DNA of 64,000 bases from JAPKZH01 sp963715635 (GTDB lineage: Bacteria > Acidobacteriota > Aminicenantia > Aminicenantales > UBA4085). Where the stretch lies: assembly GCA_963715635.1 (NCBI GenBank), contig OY970261.1, positions 4,219,308 through 4,283,307 on the forward strand, written 5' to 3'. The notes beneath the pieces were generated by a model. The model saw only the letters and a list, made by a program, of their open reading frames with translations. It did not search any database and had not been told where the DNA came from. Position 1 is the first letter of the stretch, and the number at the start of each line of letters is the position of its first letter. Below, one piece after another: positions 35,608 through 44,963 of the stretch. A program made the translations under genes and the position numbers.

Positions 35608-37448
35608 TGCGGAAACTCCTTGTCGGAGATTCGATCGGCCCTCTTGAGCGTGAAGGTAAACGTGGACCCTTTTCCTTCTTGGCTTTCCACGCCAACCGCC
35701 CCCCCGTGGGCTTCGACGATCTCTTTGACGATGGCCAGGCCAAGCCCGGCGCCTGTTTCTTGTCCGGGAGACGGCACGCGGAAAAATTGTTCAAAAATCC
35801 TCGACAGATACTTGCCCGGAATTCCCCTGCCGGTGTCGGAAATGGAAAACTCAACGTACTCTTCGCCCGCCTCGGCAGAAATGGCAATTTTCCCTCCGGG
35901 CGGTGTGTACCTGAGGGCATTTGAGAATAGGTTGCCCAAGACGTGGTTGATCCGCGTCATGTCGGCCCAGACTTCAGGCAGATCGTTTGGCAGCCCAACT
36001 TCAAGAGAAACGCCCCGGTCTTGGGCGGCTCTCCGGAAGGGTTCCAGCCCTTCCAGCACCATCGAACGGGGCGAGACGGCACGAAATTCTAGCTGGGCCT
36101 TTCCTGATTCAATGCGGCTGATATCCAGGAGGTTATTGAGGATGGTATACAGACGATCGCTGTCTTCCCTGGCCGCCATCAAGAGTTCGGCCTGTTTCTC
36201 GGTCAGCGAACCCACTTTTTCTTCCAGCAGCAGATGGATGGCCATGCGAATGGACGTCAGGGGTGTTTTCAGTTGATGCGATACCGTGGAGATCACTCCT
36301 CTTTTTATCTCGTCCTGCTGCCGGAGCTGGGTGATATCCTGAAGGACCAGGATGACCCCCATCGGCTGCCTGTCATTGTCCAGGATGGGCACCGCCTCCG
36401 GACGAAAGTATCGCTCCTCTCCTCTCACGAAGTGTTGGACGACTCGTTGATTGTTTTTCGGTTGCGTGACGCGGCCGCTGTTGAGGGCGAGGTTGTAGAG
36501 CTCGGTCATCCAGCCAAATGGCAAATAGGCAATCGAGGTATTCGGCCTGAGCCCGAAGATGGTCTTGGCGGATTCAGTCGCCACCTCAACCTTTCCTTCC
36601 TGGTCGATAACGGCCACGGCGTCGGGCAGGCTGTCGAACGCCCTTTGCGTCGCCTGCTGGATGCGAATGAGTTTAGCCTGGTCGGTGCGACGGAACTCCC
36701 GAAGGCTCGCCGCCATGTCATTAAACGATTCCGAAAGATGGCCGATCTCGTCGCGCGAGCTGCTTTGGACGACCAGGTCAAGATTTCCCCGCCGAATTTC
36801 GTCGGCGGACCGGATCAAGCGCTGGATGGGGCGAAGAATCCATCTTCCGGCAAAAAATATGAACCCAATAGAGACAAGCGTTCCGGCGAACAACAGGATA
36901 TACATCTGGCTTCGAGCCTTGACGGCGCTGCGGCGGGCCCGATCGTTGGCGTCACTCATATTCTGCTGGTTCATTTGAAGGATCCCGTCGGCCGTGTCCT
37001 TGATCTGGCTGAACAATGGAAGGAGGCTGCTGAAGTAGGCATCGCGGCGCAGAGCAACCGGCGCGGCCGGATCTTCAACATTTTTGAGCGATGATTGATA
37101 ACGACTGTAGAGCTCCTGCAGATGGGCGGCTCTCTCGCCTTCCCCTGGAACAGTGATGTTATTCAATTCGACTTGAAGGGCCTTCTCGAAAACAGATTCA
37201 TTCTTGCGGATGAGAGCCTCGCCCTCCTGGCTGTATCCGAGAAGGGTGAACAGCAGCCCGCTGTCAATGCGCTCCAGGGCTTCTTTCATTTGCTGGCAGG
37301 CGATCACACTGCGGTAATTTTCTCTGAGGATGACGTCAATGGACACTCCCAGTTTTGTCAGGTTGAGGATGCTTTGGGCACCGATAATCGCGATAATGAT
37401 TAATAGGCCCCCGAACCCGAGAGCTAACTTTTGGCGGAGTCCGAGCAT
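35604..37448 (-). CDS. membrane histidine kinase (4-helix sensor, HAMP, PAS, HisKA, HATPase) in the kdp operon
   Basis: A 614-residue sensor kinase. Membrane helices at about 8-28 and 181-203 enclose a helical periplasmic sensor region. HAMP (GRWILRPIQRLIRSADEIRRG) follows, then a PAS domain (DSLPDAVAVIDQEGKVEVA). HisKA has the phospho-accepting His in STVSHQLKTPLTS, and the ATPase has NLFSNALRY, DTGRGIP and GAGLGLAI. The layout resembles KinB and NtrY-type kinases rather than KdpD. It starts the potassium-pump operon, overlapping the next small gene, and follows an NtrC-type regulator gene by about 200 bases. A sigma54-type promoter precedes it. It probably controls kdp together with that regulator. 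Confidence 0.93.
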   Translation of the reverse strand: MLGLRQKLALGFGGLLIIIAIIGAQSILNLTKLGVSIDVILRENYRSVIACQQMKEALERIDSGLLFTLLGYSQEGEALIRKNESVFEKALQVELNNITVPGEGERAAHLQELYSRYQSSLKNVEDPAAPVALRRDAYFSSLLPLFSQIKDTADGILQMNQQNMSDANDRARRSAVKARSQMYILLFAGTLVSIGFIFFAGRWILRPIQRLIRSADEIRRGNLDLVVQSSSRDEIGHLSESFNDMAASLREFRRTDQAKLIRIQQATQRAFDSLPDAVAVIDQEGKVEVATESAKTIFGLRPNTSIAYLPFGWMTELYNLALNSGRVTQPKNNQRVVQHFVRGEERYFRPEAVPILDNDRQPMGVILVLQDITQLRQQDEIKRGVISTVSHQLKTPLTSIRMAIHLLLEEKVGSLTEKQAELLMAAREDSDRLYTILNNLLDISRIESGKAQLEFRAVSPRSMVLEGLEPFRRAAQDRGVSLEVGLPNDLPEVWADMTRINHVLGNLFSNALRYTPPGGKIAISAEAGEEYVEFSISDTGRGIPGKYLSRIFEQFFRVPSPGQETGAGLGLAIVKEIVEAHGGAVGVESQEGKGSTFTFTLKRADRISDKEFPQ

Positions 37449-37474
37449 TTTTTTCTTCCTTTGTCCCTAATTAA

Positions 37475-37491
37475 TGCAAAAACCATACCAA
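37475..37491 (-). promoter_or_regulatory. sigma54-type promoter for the kinase-kdp operon
   Basis: On the minus strand the 17-base box TTGGTATGGTTTTTGCA matches the -24/-12 consensus at 11 of 13 defined positions, with the required GG-N10-GC spacing. Transcription would start near 37465, about 17 bases before the kinase ATG at 37448. The gene immediately upstream encodes a GAFTGA-containing sigma54 activator, which makes the site plausible. Confidence 0.65.
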
Positions 37492-37647
37492 AAATAAATT
37501 ATACGTAAATTGATAAAAATAAATAATTTAAATTTGGCTATGGATATCGCTCATTGCATTTTTCAAGGAATCCAGGAAAAAACATATTGAAAATTGTAAG
37601 GTTGGATTGGACTTTAAAAAAAGAAAAATATCTAGATTGCCGGGGTT

Positions 37648-39039
37648 CTAAATCCCGTATTTCTTGCGGCGGCGCCAGAGGGTGGCCTGGTCGATCCCAA
37701 GGATATCTGCGGCTTCCTGCAGGGATTTTGTGTGGGCCAGGACCCGCCGGATATGCTGTTCCTCGATCTTTTCTATCGTCACCGGGTCGCCGATCTTTGG
37801 GGGCGTATCGCCCGGCAACAATATGGCCGGGAGACATTCAAGGCTGATCCGATCGGCCCGGCAAAGGATGGCGGCCCGTTCAATGGTATTGCTCAATTCC
37901 CGGACGTTGCCAGGCCATTGGTATTGGCCGAGCGCCTGCAACGCTTCTTTTGTAAAGCCGGCGAACGAGCGATGATTGCTCCGGCCATAAAACGCCAGCA
38001 ATCTTTCTGCAAGCGCGGAGACATCCTCTGGACGTTGACGCAAAGGAGGAATCTCAATCTGGACCACGGCCAGACGATAAAAGAGGTCTTCTCGAAACCG
38101 TCCTTCTTTGACGGCAGCCTCCAAGTTCACGTTGGTCGCCGCAATAAGGCGGACGTCGGCCTTTCGCGTGATGGAATCACCGACGCGCTCGTATTCTTTG
38201 TCCTGGACGAAACGCAGGAGCTTTGGCTGGAGGGAAAGAGGCAGATCGCTGATTTCGTCCAGAAACAGTGTGCCTCCTTCGCAGGCGGCGATGCGGCCTG
38301 GATTATCGCGAATCGCCCCGGTGAACGCTCCCTTGACATGCCCGAACAGCTCGCTTTCCAGAAGCTCTTGAGAGAAGGACGGACAGGAGATGACGCTGAT
38401 CGGCTTCGTTGCCCGGCTGCTCCAGGAATGAATAGCCCGCGCCAGAACGGTTTTGCCGGTTCCGCTTTCTCCGCGCAGAAGGATAGTCGCGTCGGAGGAA
38501 GCCACTTGGCGGGCCAGGTTCACGGCCCGCTGCATCGTGGGGTTGGTGCTTGAGAAGTCGATTTCGGGATGCGCCCGCCCCAGGTCTTCCTGCAGGGTGG
38601 CAATCCGCTGTTCCAGCGTTCGCATTTCGAACACTTTTCTAACCGCCAACTTGATTTGGGCCGGGGTGAACGGCTTTGGAATGTAATCGGTAGCCCCGCG
38701 CCGCATCGCCTCAACGGCCGTGTCGATGGAGGCATAAACCGTAATGACGATGATCTTCAGCCAAGGCGTCGTGGCCAATAAAGCGGGGATGAGGTCCAGC
38801 CCGTCTTCCGTACCCAACCGAAGATCGACGAAAGCAAGCTCAAAGGACCTCCGTGAGGCTTCCGCCAATGCATCCTGGAAGTTGCTGACGGCAATGACAT
38901 TGTGTCCTTCCGTCTCGAGGCATACGGATAATGTTTTGCGGATATTGGCCTCGTCGTCCACGACCAGGATGTTGAAAGGGATCGGAAATTGATTTTCGTC
39001 GCGGCGCTCGTCTTTTTCTTTTTTTGAGTTGGCAGACAT
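37648..39039 (-). CDS. NtrC-family sigma54-dependent response regulator
   Basis: A 463-residue bacterial enhancer-binding protein. The receiver domain has ILVVDDEANIR, LAFVDLRLG with the phospho-acceptor Asp, and IPKPFTP. The AAA+ domain has Walker A GESGTGKTVLARAIH, the sigma54-contacting GAFTGA loop, Walker B GGTLFLDEIS and the RFREDLFYRL motif. The C-terminus is a Fis-type helix-turn-helix (SLQEAADILGIDQATLWRRRKKYGI). The ATG at 39039 is preferred; an upstream TTG would lie at the -10 box of its promoter. It probably pairs with the kinase downstream and activates the sigma54 promoter of the kdp operon. Confidence 0.95.
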   Translation of the reverse strand: MSANSKKEKDERRDENQFPIPFNILVVDDEANIRKTLSVCLETEGHNVIAVSNFQDALAEASRRSFELAFVDLRLGTEDGLDLIPALLATTPWLKIIVITVYASIDTAVEAMRRGATDYIPKPFTPAQIKLAVRKVFEMRTLEQRIATLQEDLGRAHPEIDFSSTNPTMQRAVNLARQVASSDATILLRGESGTGKTVLARAIHSWSSRATKPISVISCPSFSQELLESELFGHVKGAFTGAIRDNPGRIAACEGGTLFLDEISDLPLSLQPKLLRFVQDKEYERVGDSITRKADVRLIAATNVNLEAAVKEGRFREDLFYRLAVVQIEIPPLRQRPEDVSALAERLLAFYGRSNHRSFAGFTKEALQALGQYQWPGNVRELSNTIERAAILCRADRISLECLPAILLPGDTPPKIGDPVTIEKIEEQHIRRVLAHTKSLQEAADILGIDQATLWRRRKKYGI

Positions 39040-39058
39040 AGGCTGACGTCCTAGACGC

Positions 39059-39088
39059 AATATAGCCCCGTGGGCAAATCCCTGTCAA
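39059..39088 (-). promoter_or_regulatory. sigma70 promoter of the NtrC-type regulator
   Basis: TTGACA (39088-39083) and TATATT (39064-39059) on the minus strand, 18 bases apart. Transcription would start about 12 bases before ATG 39039. Confidence 0.65.
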
Positions 39089-39170
39089 TAGCCAGAAGCT
39101 AATAACCCGGTCCCCTTGGGGGTGATATTTTGCCCCCGAATTTCACCCCGGATATCCTCTTTTCAGACGG

Positions 39171-39198
39171 TTGACAGTCTTCCCGCACGGCTTAAAGA
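39171..39198 (+). promoter_or_regulatory. possible promoter for the metzincin gene
   Basis: TTGACA at 39171-39176 followed after 16 bases by TAAAGA (39193-39198). The -10 box is weak. The rest of the 285-base divergent region has a GC-rich inverted repeat near 39117-39157 (ggggtga...tcacccc) that could be a regulator site. Confidence 0.35.
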
Positions 39199-39324
39199 TA
39201 GAGCCGGGACTAAAAGCCTTGGGACTCATAAATTCATGCGGACACATCTCTATTTCTATGAAAGGTTCGATGGGCCTGCGGGGCAGCATCCGTGCCACCC
39301 ATCATAAACTTTAAGAGAACGAAA

Positions 39325-41160
39325 ATGAGTCGAAGCCCCCATTCAGCCAAACGCAGGAAAATTTATGTCGGGATCCTGGTCTTCATTTCGATCGTTTCAT
39401 TGTCCGTCATTTCGAGTCACGCCCAAAACCAGCATTTCGGCCGCAACCGCTTCCAAGTCCTGCCTTTGTTTACGGCCGCGGGTGTAGAATGCCGGGGATT
39501 CGATGCCATCGCGCCTCAGGCCTTTCGCTATCGGACCGTTCAGCTCAACTCGAGAATTCTGCAGCCGGATGGAGTGAAAATCGGGGATTTCGTTTTTATT
39601 TCCCCTTTTGACCAGGAGGCCTTTGTCGCGACGATCGAGAGAGTCCAAACAGACATCAATGGCGTTGTTTCTCTCAGGGGGCGGATCGAGGGGACGCCGG
39701 GAGGATATTTCCTCATGTCCATGACGGAAAGCTGTGCGCTGGGGAGTCTAACGATTCCTGAACAGGAGCTGGAATACGCGATCACCTACATCGCCAGCTG
39801 GGGTGTCCATATCGTCCAGGAATTGAATCCAAAAGCCAAGGATGTCCTGGAAGACGCGCCACCTCTCATTCCGTCGTCCATCGAGGCGACCCACCCTGTT
39901 CCGCCCTCTGGGAGTTTTTTGTCCATCACCGGTCAGGTCAATGTCGGTCTCATGATCGTCTATACGCCGAACGCCATGAATTGGGCGGCCGGTCAGGGCG
40001 GCATCAACCTTGTCATCGCCCAGGCCGTCCAAAACGGCCAACTCGCCCTGGACAACAGCACTTCGGGCATCACGCTTCGGCTGGTCCGGTCGGCGCTGAT
40101 CAACTATACAGAATCGGGCTCCTCCTCCACGGATTTGAATCGTTTGACCTCCACGAGTGATGGGTACATGGACGAGGTCCACCAGTGGCGGAATCTCTAT
40201 GGGGCCGACATGGTGGATATTTTTGAGGACGTGGAAGATACCGGCGGCATCGCCTGGCTTTTGGGGTCGATGGCCGGACAACCCGGCTATGCATTTTCTT
40301 TGGTGCGCGTCAAGCAGGTCGGCTGGACCTATACGATGATCCACGAGCTCGGCCACAATTTCGGCTGCCATCACAGGAAGGACCAGGTCACCCAACCCGG
40401 CCCGGGTATTTTTTCCTATTCGGCCGGATGGCGCTGGATCGGCAACAATGGAAGCCGGTATTGCTCGGTGATGTCCTACCAGGAAACCTGGGATGGCTAT
40501 TCGGTTGCGCAAGTCCCTTATTTTTCGAGCCCGCTCGTTTTGTACCAGGGCGTCGCCGCCGGGGATGCCGTTGACGGCGACAACGCCCGCACGTTGAGAC
40601 AGACCGGACCCGTCGTCTCCAATTACCGCGCCGAGCCCCCCGAACCGGACGTCTACTATTGGCTGACTATTCTCGCCGGGACCGGCGGGACCACCTCTCC
40701 CAGCCCGGGAAAATACCAATACAAGGATGGGACGGTCGTCAATGTCACGGCCCAGCCCAACACCCATTATCTGTTTACCAACTGGAGCGGCGACACGTCC
40801 GGGGCGGCCAACCCTGTCGCCGTCACGATGAGGGCGGACAAATCCATCAGCGCGAATTTTCTCAGGATTATCTATCCGGCGTCGAACGCCCGGGGTGAGA
40901 AAGTGCTGAACCGGTCGTTGTCTCAGGCGGAATATATTAATATTCTGAAATGGGAGGCCAATCCCGATAACGAAGACATCATCAACTATCGGGTTTATCT
41001 CATCGAGGATAACCAGAAAACATTGCTGACGACACTGGCGGCCGACGAATTCGAATGCCGATATCGGAAGGTGAGCAAAGACAAGGAATACATATATTGG
41101 ATCGTCGCCGTCAACAATAAATCAAGAGAGGGCGACCCGGCCATAGTTGTTGTAAGATGA
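39325..41160 (+). CDS. secreted metzincin zinc metallopeptidase
   Basis: A 611-residue secreted protease. After a basic N-terminus and signal helix (YVGILVFISIVSLSVISSHA) comes a prodomain-like region. A catalytic domain follows with the extended zinc motif HELGHNFGCHH (His340, Glu341, His344, His350) and the Met-turn SVMSYQ near 383. Residues about 450-515 resemble an InlB B-repeat (LTILAGTGGTTSPSPGKY, FTNWSGDTSGAANPVAVTM). The last 90 residues look like a fibronectin-type III domain (YIYWIVAVNNKS). It sits 22 bases before a small beta-barrel gene, and a degraded copy of this pair occurs near 56 kb. Target proteins unknown. Confidence 0.88.
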   Translation: MSRSPHSAKRRKIYVGILVFISIVSLSVISSHAQNQHFGRNRFQVLPLFTAAGVECRGFDAIAPQAFRYRTVQLNSRILQPDGVKIGDFVFISPFDQEAFVATIERVQTDINGVVSLRGRIEGTPGGYFLMSMTESCALGSLTIPEQELEYAITYIASWGVHIVQELNPKAKDVLEDAPPLIPSSIEATHPVPPSGSFLSITGQVNVGLMIVYTPNAMNWAAGQGGINLVIAQAVQNGQLALDNSTSGITLRLVRSALINYTESGSSSTDLNRLTSTSDGYMDEVHQWRNLYGADMVDIFEDVEDTGGIAWLLGSMAGQPGYAFSLVRVKQVGWTYTMIHELGHNFGCHHRKDQVTQPGPGIFSYSAGWRWIGNNGSRYCSVMSYQETWDGYSVAQVPYFSSPLVLYQGVAAGDAVDGDNARTLRQTGPVVSNYRAEPPEPDVYYWLTILAGTGGTTSPSPGKYQYKDGTVVNVTAQPNTHYLFTNWSGDTSGAANPVAVTMRADKSISANFLRIIYPASNARGEKVLNRSLSQAEYINILKWEANPDNEDIINYRVYLIEDNQKTLLTTLAADEFECRYRKVSKDKEYIYWIVAVNNKSREGDPAIVVVR

Positions 41161-41182
41161 AAGCTGTCCAAGAGGATGAATC

Positions 41183-41725
41183 ATGAAAAAGATGGCCGTG
41201 ATCGGACTTTATGTATTGATGGCCTCCATCAACGCCTTTTCTTTAGTCATTGTTGAGGCCAAGGGAATATATTTTTCACCGTCCGATACGTCCTTCAAGG
41301 AGATCTACGGCAGCGGCTGGATGGCCGCGGGAGAAATCGGATTTCGGATTATCAAGCGCTTGGATGTCTGGGCCGGCGGAGGATATTTTTCGAGAAGCGG
41401 AAATCTGACTTTTACCCAGGAAGCAACCAAGCTCTCGATCCAGCCTGTTGGGGGTGGCCTCAGGTACAGATTCACGACCGGGATGGTTTCCTGTTATGCG
41501 AGCGCCGGCGTAAATTATTATCAATATAAGGAGTCGAATCCGATCGGCGACGTCAAGACGACGGGCATCGGCTATGTGGGAAAGCTGGGAGCGTTCATTA
41601 AAATTGTGGGCGGTTTCGAGGTCGATTTCAACGTCGGCTATTCCTACTGCAAGATGAAACCCGCGGATTTTGACATCAATATCGGGGGGTTAGAAGCCGC
41701 CGCCGGCCTGGCCGTTGAGTTTTGA
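41183..41725 (+). CDS. small outer-membrane beta-barrel protein
   Basis: A 180-residue protein with a signal peptide and alternating hydrophobic strands (VWAGGGYFSRSGNLTF, LSIQPVGGGLRYRF, VDFNVGYSYCKMK), ending LAVEF with a terminal aromatic typical of outer-membrane barrels. About eight strands are likely. It is probably co-transcribed with the metzincin gene. A decayed paralogue lies at 55.7-56.25 kb next to a metzincin tail, so the pairing is conserved and the barrel may anchor or assist the protease. Specific function unknown. Confidence 0.75.
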   Translation: MKKMAVIGLYVLMASINAFSLVIVEAKGIYFSPSDTSFKEIYGSGWMAAGEIGFRIIKRLDVWAGGGYFSRSGNLTFTQEATKLSIQPVGGGLRYRFTTGMVSCYASAGVNYYQYKESNPIGDVKTTGIGYVGKLGAFIKIVGGFEVDFNVGYSYCKMKPADFDINIGGLEAAAGLAVEF

Positions 41726-41741
41726 TTCTCCGGCCGCAATT

Positions 41742-42566
41742 TCAGCGAGACAAAGATAAGAGCTGCGGTCCTCGGCTGCTCTTCCCTTGCGCCAATTTCA
41801 CGATGGCCCAGATTTTCATGCCTTCGGGCACTTGAGGGTTTCTGTCGAATCCGCCCATGCCCCGTCCGGACCCGCCGCCGATGGGAGGTCTGCCGCCGCC
41901 ACCGGGGATTTCCCCTGAACCCCTTCGGCGTGTTTGGCTCAATTCCAATTTTGTCGTTTCAAATCCGACGCCGATCGGCTTTCCCGGCTCCGCGCCCACG
42001 GCGATAGGATGCTGTTCCGTTCGGACGAGCGGTATCTTGAATTCATAAACGAGCAACCCAGTCGAGGGGATGGCCTTGATTTCGACCCCCTTGGCATCCT
42101 CAAGATTCATTTTTTGGGGCGGCGCATTCTCCGACGGAATGATCTCCATCTCGGTCATGGCCACCTGGGGAAGATTCTCCAGTCCCGGCTCTCCGGGGTT
42201 TTCTCCTGCAGGTATCTTCCGCTCGCCGGGAGGCAAGCCCAGGGGAAATTTGATCCCGAAGGCCTTCTCCGTCCCCCCTTTGGGATCGAACCATATCGTC
42301 AAGCCCTGCGTCATGATCTGGGCCCGGCTGTAAGTGTCTGTCGTAAAGAGACAGACATACAGATATTCCTGGTCATTCAGGAATCCGAGTTCAATCCGCT
42401 CGCCTTCGACGACGTAAAGGTTGCCGACCCAATCATCGGCCTTTCCGTTGACGACAATCGGGTGGTCCGGCGTTCGGCTTTCCGTGGAGAATGTCCTGAA
42501 CGTAGCACAGCCGGCAAGCCCCAAGGTCAGTGCCACCAAAACCACCTTTTTTAAGATCGAATTCAT
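41742..42566 (-). CDS. lipoprotein with CBM9/DOMON-like domain
   Basis: A 274-residue protein starting at the ATG five bases after ggagg. The signal ends in a lipobox, VALTLGLAGC, so the mature Cys would be lipidated. The domain begins PIVVNGKADDWVGN, the typical opening of CBM9-like ligand modules, with strands such as YLYVCLFTTDTYSRAQ. The C-terminus is rich in Gly and Pro (GGGGRPPIGGGSGRGMGG) and probably disordered. It converges with the barrel gene upstream. Ligand unknown, perhaps a polysaccharide. Confidence 0.7.
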   Translation of the reverse strand: MNSILKKVVLVALTLGLAGCATFRTFSTESRTPDHPIVVNGKADDWVGNLYVVEGERIELGFLNDQEYLYVCLFTTDTYSRAQIMTQGLTIWFDPKGGTEKAFGIKFPLGLPPGERKIPAGENPGEPGLENLPQVAMTEMEIIPSENAPPQKMNLEDAKGVEIKAIPSTGLLVYEFKIPLVRTEQHPIAVGAEPGKPIGVGFETTKLELSQTRRRGSGEIPGGGGRPPIGGGSGRGMGGFDRNPQVPEGMKIWAIVKLAQGKSSRGPQLLSLSR

Positions 42567-42662
42567 GTTTTCCTCCATTCGTTATAACTCGAAAAAACGC
42601 CGGGGGGATGCTTTTGCTTCAAGATATTAAACGGATTCTTTTTGCATAAAATAGCCAGCATT

Positions 42663-44804
42663 TTAATGCTTGTTCGGGCTTTCGGACCTCAAATCGTAGA
42701 GTTTTAATATGCTCCCCATCATCCGCCCCATGGGACGGGCAGGGGAATTGGGACGGGGCGGCCCCATCCTTATCGACTTCTCTCGGTTTAGGTCCTCCTC
42801 ATCCCTCCAAGCCTTATCCGGAACGGGCGTTCCATGGTCCTCGATCCATTTGTTGATCTCAGGCTGCGCTCCTTCGCCGCCCAACATTCCTCTCATCCCC
42901 GGCACTCCTCCCGGCCTCAGCGGCCTGAATCCTGCGGGAATTTCCGGCATCCTCCGGATGAGAAAATATCGAATGTCTCCATTCTCGACCATTCGCTCGA
43001 TTTTTTCAATAGTCAGGATCTTGTCCGCTCCCATGAACCCTCCCATGGCCATAATGGGTGCACCAGTTTCAATAATAATGTCCCACGCTTGACGGGCGTT
43101 GGGAACGGCCAATAGGAACTTTTCATCTTTTCTGTTTTTCTTCAAATATTCGACGAGTTTCGTTGTCCTCAGCTCCTCATTCATGCCCATACGTAAAGGA
43201 CCCATAATGTTCGGCCTCGAGTTATTCGCCTGGCCTCTGGATAGGTCGGGCCCCGCGAAAGGCATTGCGGCCGACTCGCCGTAAGCCATGGGAGTAATCG
43301 ACCAGGCTATGGGTATGATAAGCAATCCTGCCAGCCCGATGGTCAAAGCGGTTTCTTGCAGAAGAGGCTTAGGGGAGGGACTGGTTCTGCGTATGACCAG
43401 TATAAAGAATGAGATCAGGCTTATGACCATGATCAAAGGCGCCAGCCAATTGCCCCAGGCGGGGTAGGGAATGAGGATAGCGGCCTGGATTGCCGCTGTG
43501 GCAAGGATGGCCAGCGGCAGGACCCATTTTCTTAACCCTTTTTCCCGATAGCTTTGCCACAATTCAGAGACCGAGATTCCGCAGAGCGCGGCGATGGCGG
43601 GCGCGATCAAGGCCAAGTAATAACGATGGAAAAAACCGGCAATACTGAAATAAGCTGCCAAGGTGAAAAACCAGGCAAGCCAAAGAAGAACGGCCTGGGA
43701 CCTTTGGTCTTTAAACAACGGCCTTTTCAATTTTGAAACGGCCACGAAGGCTCCGATGAGGCCAAAGACGATCAGCCAGCTGATCTGTCCGGCCATCTGA
43801 CGGTTGAACAGCCTCAGCACTCCTGCTTGGCCTGCTTCAAAGCCGAAGGGGCCCCCACCGCTTCTCATCATTCCTGGTTTCAGGGGAGGAGTGACGCCTC
43901 CCTGAGCCGTGAGCGGCGTCGTCATATTCGCCGGAGGCTTGATATTCGGTTGGCTGGGGCCGCGCGGCCCGACGCCTGCCCCCATGAACGGAGGCCTGCG
44001 GCCTCTTCGCAGCCATTGAGGGATCAAGCGATTGATCCCATTATAGCCTACGGCCAGCTCGATCACCGAATTGGTCCTGCTGCTTCCGATAAAGGGCCGC
44101 TTGTCTTCTGGCGTCAGATCGACAATGAGGGCCCAGGAGAGGGAAACAGCCAGCAGGATGATTGCGGCGACGGTTAAATGTCCGATCTTTTTCCAAAACT
44201 TCAGCCGGGATCCCAGAAAATATAAAAGAACGAATGCGGGCACGACCGTGAAGGCGGCGAGCATCTTGATGTTAAACCCCAATCCGATGAGGGCCATGCT
44301 AACCAAAAGCCACTTCAAGCTCGGACGCTGCGTCGCAATCATGACCGCCCAGGCCGCGAGCAGCAACACGAGGACCACCAAGCTGTCGAACTGATTCGTC
44401 CGGCTCGCGGCGACGGAAATCGGCGTGACGGCAAGGACCAGGGCGGAAAAAAGGCCGGCGGTCACGCCGAAAGCCTTTTTCATAAGAACATAGAGAATGC
44501 CCACGGACAGGGCCCCGGCTAGGGCTTGGGGCAGAATCAAGGCCCAGCCCTTGAATCCGAAGATGGAAGCGCTCAATGTCTGCAGCCACAGACCGAGCGC
44601 CGGCTTATCGACCGTGACGAATCCGCCTGGATCAAAAGAGGCAAAAAAGAAATTGTGCCAGCTCGTCATCATGCTCTTGACGGCGGCCGCGTAATATTTA
44701 TCCCCGAACCCCTCTTTCCCTATCTTCAAGAAATTGAGCAGAAAAGAGGCCGCGACAATGCCCGAGATAACGAAACTCGGCCATTTCCAATCGACCTTTT
44801 TCAT
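42663..44804 (-). CDS. GT39-type membrane glycosyltransferase
   Basis: A 713-residue polytopic enzyme, related to dolichyl/undecaprenyl-phosphate-mannose-protein mannosyltransferases and ArnT, that transfers sugars from a polyprenyl carrier outside the membrane. Family features: KYYAAAVKSMMTSWHNFFFASFDPGGFVTVDKPALGLW near the start, with the acidic catalytic region, and the SRTNQFDSLVVLVLLL helix. About ten more helices follow. Two Pro/Gly/Met-rich loops (about residues 275-330 and 535-560) are probably disordered. The soluble tail includes NARQAWDIIIETGAPIMAMGGFMG. ATG 44804 is preferred to TTG six bases earlier. It stands alone between two secreted-protein genes. Confidence 0.85.
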   Translation of the reverse strand: MKKVDWKWPSFVISGIVAASFLLNFLKIGKEGFGDKYYAAAVKSMMTSWHNFFFASFDPGGFVTVDKPALGLWLQTLSASIFGFKGWALILPQALAGALSVGILYVLMKKAFGVTAGLFSALVLAVTPISVAASRTNQFDSLVVLVLLLAAWAVMIATQRPSLKWLLVSMALIGLGFNIKMLAAFTVVPAFVLLYFLGSRLKFWKKIGHLTVAAIILLAVSLSWALIVDLTPEDKRPFIGSSRTNSVIELAVGYNGINRLIPQWLRRGRRPPFMGAGVGPRGPSQPNIKPPANMTTPLTAQGGVTPPLKPGMMRSGGGPFGFEAGQAGVLRLFNRQMAGQISWLIVFGLIGAFVAVSKLKRPLFKDQRSQAVLLWLAWFFTLAAYFSIAGFFHRYYLALIAPAIAALCGISVSELWQSYREKGLRKWVLPLAILATAAIQAAILIPYPAWGNWLAPLIMVISLISFFILVIRRTSPSPKPLLQETALTIGLAGLLIIPIAWSITPMAYGESAAMPFAGPDLSRGQANNSRPNIMGPLRMGMNEELRTTKLVEYLKKNRKDEKFLLAVPNARQAWDIIIETGAPIMAMGGFMGADKILTIEKIERMVENGDIRYFLIRRMPEIPAGFRPLRPGGVPGMRGMLGGEGAQPEINKWIEDHGTPVPDKAWRDEEDLNREKSIRMGPPRPNSPARPMGRMMGSILKLYDLRSESPNKH

Positions 44805-44894
44805 TGACAAACGTCTTCCCAGATTAGATGACCAAACCTCATCATATTAAATTAGACAACGGCCGTGCGTTATCCCTTGGCAAGTTTCCTTTGC

Positions 44895-44960
44895 GGGGTC
44901 AAAGCTACTCATTACGCATGTATCAGGCGAGAAATCTGCGTAATGAGTAGCTTTGACCCC
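44895..44960. repeat. perfect 24-bp inverted repeat (REP-like palindrome)
   Basis: The left arm (44895-44918, beginning ggggtcaaagctactc) and right arm (44937-44960, ending tagctttgacccc) are perfect complements over 24 bases, with an 18-base loop. It lies in the intergenic space three bases after the stop of the DUF5916 gene and upstream of the GT39 gene. The ggggtc...gacccc ends resemble palindromes mobilised by REP-associated tyrosine transposases. It could also end transcription, though no U-run follows. Confidence 0.75.
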
Positions 44961-44963
44961 ATC

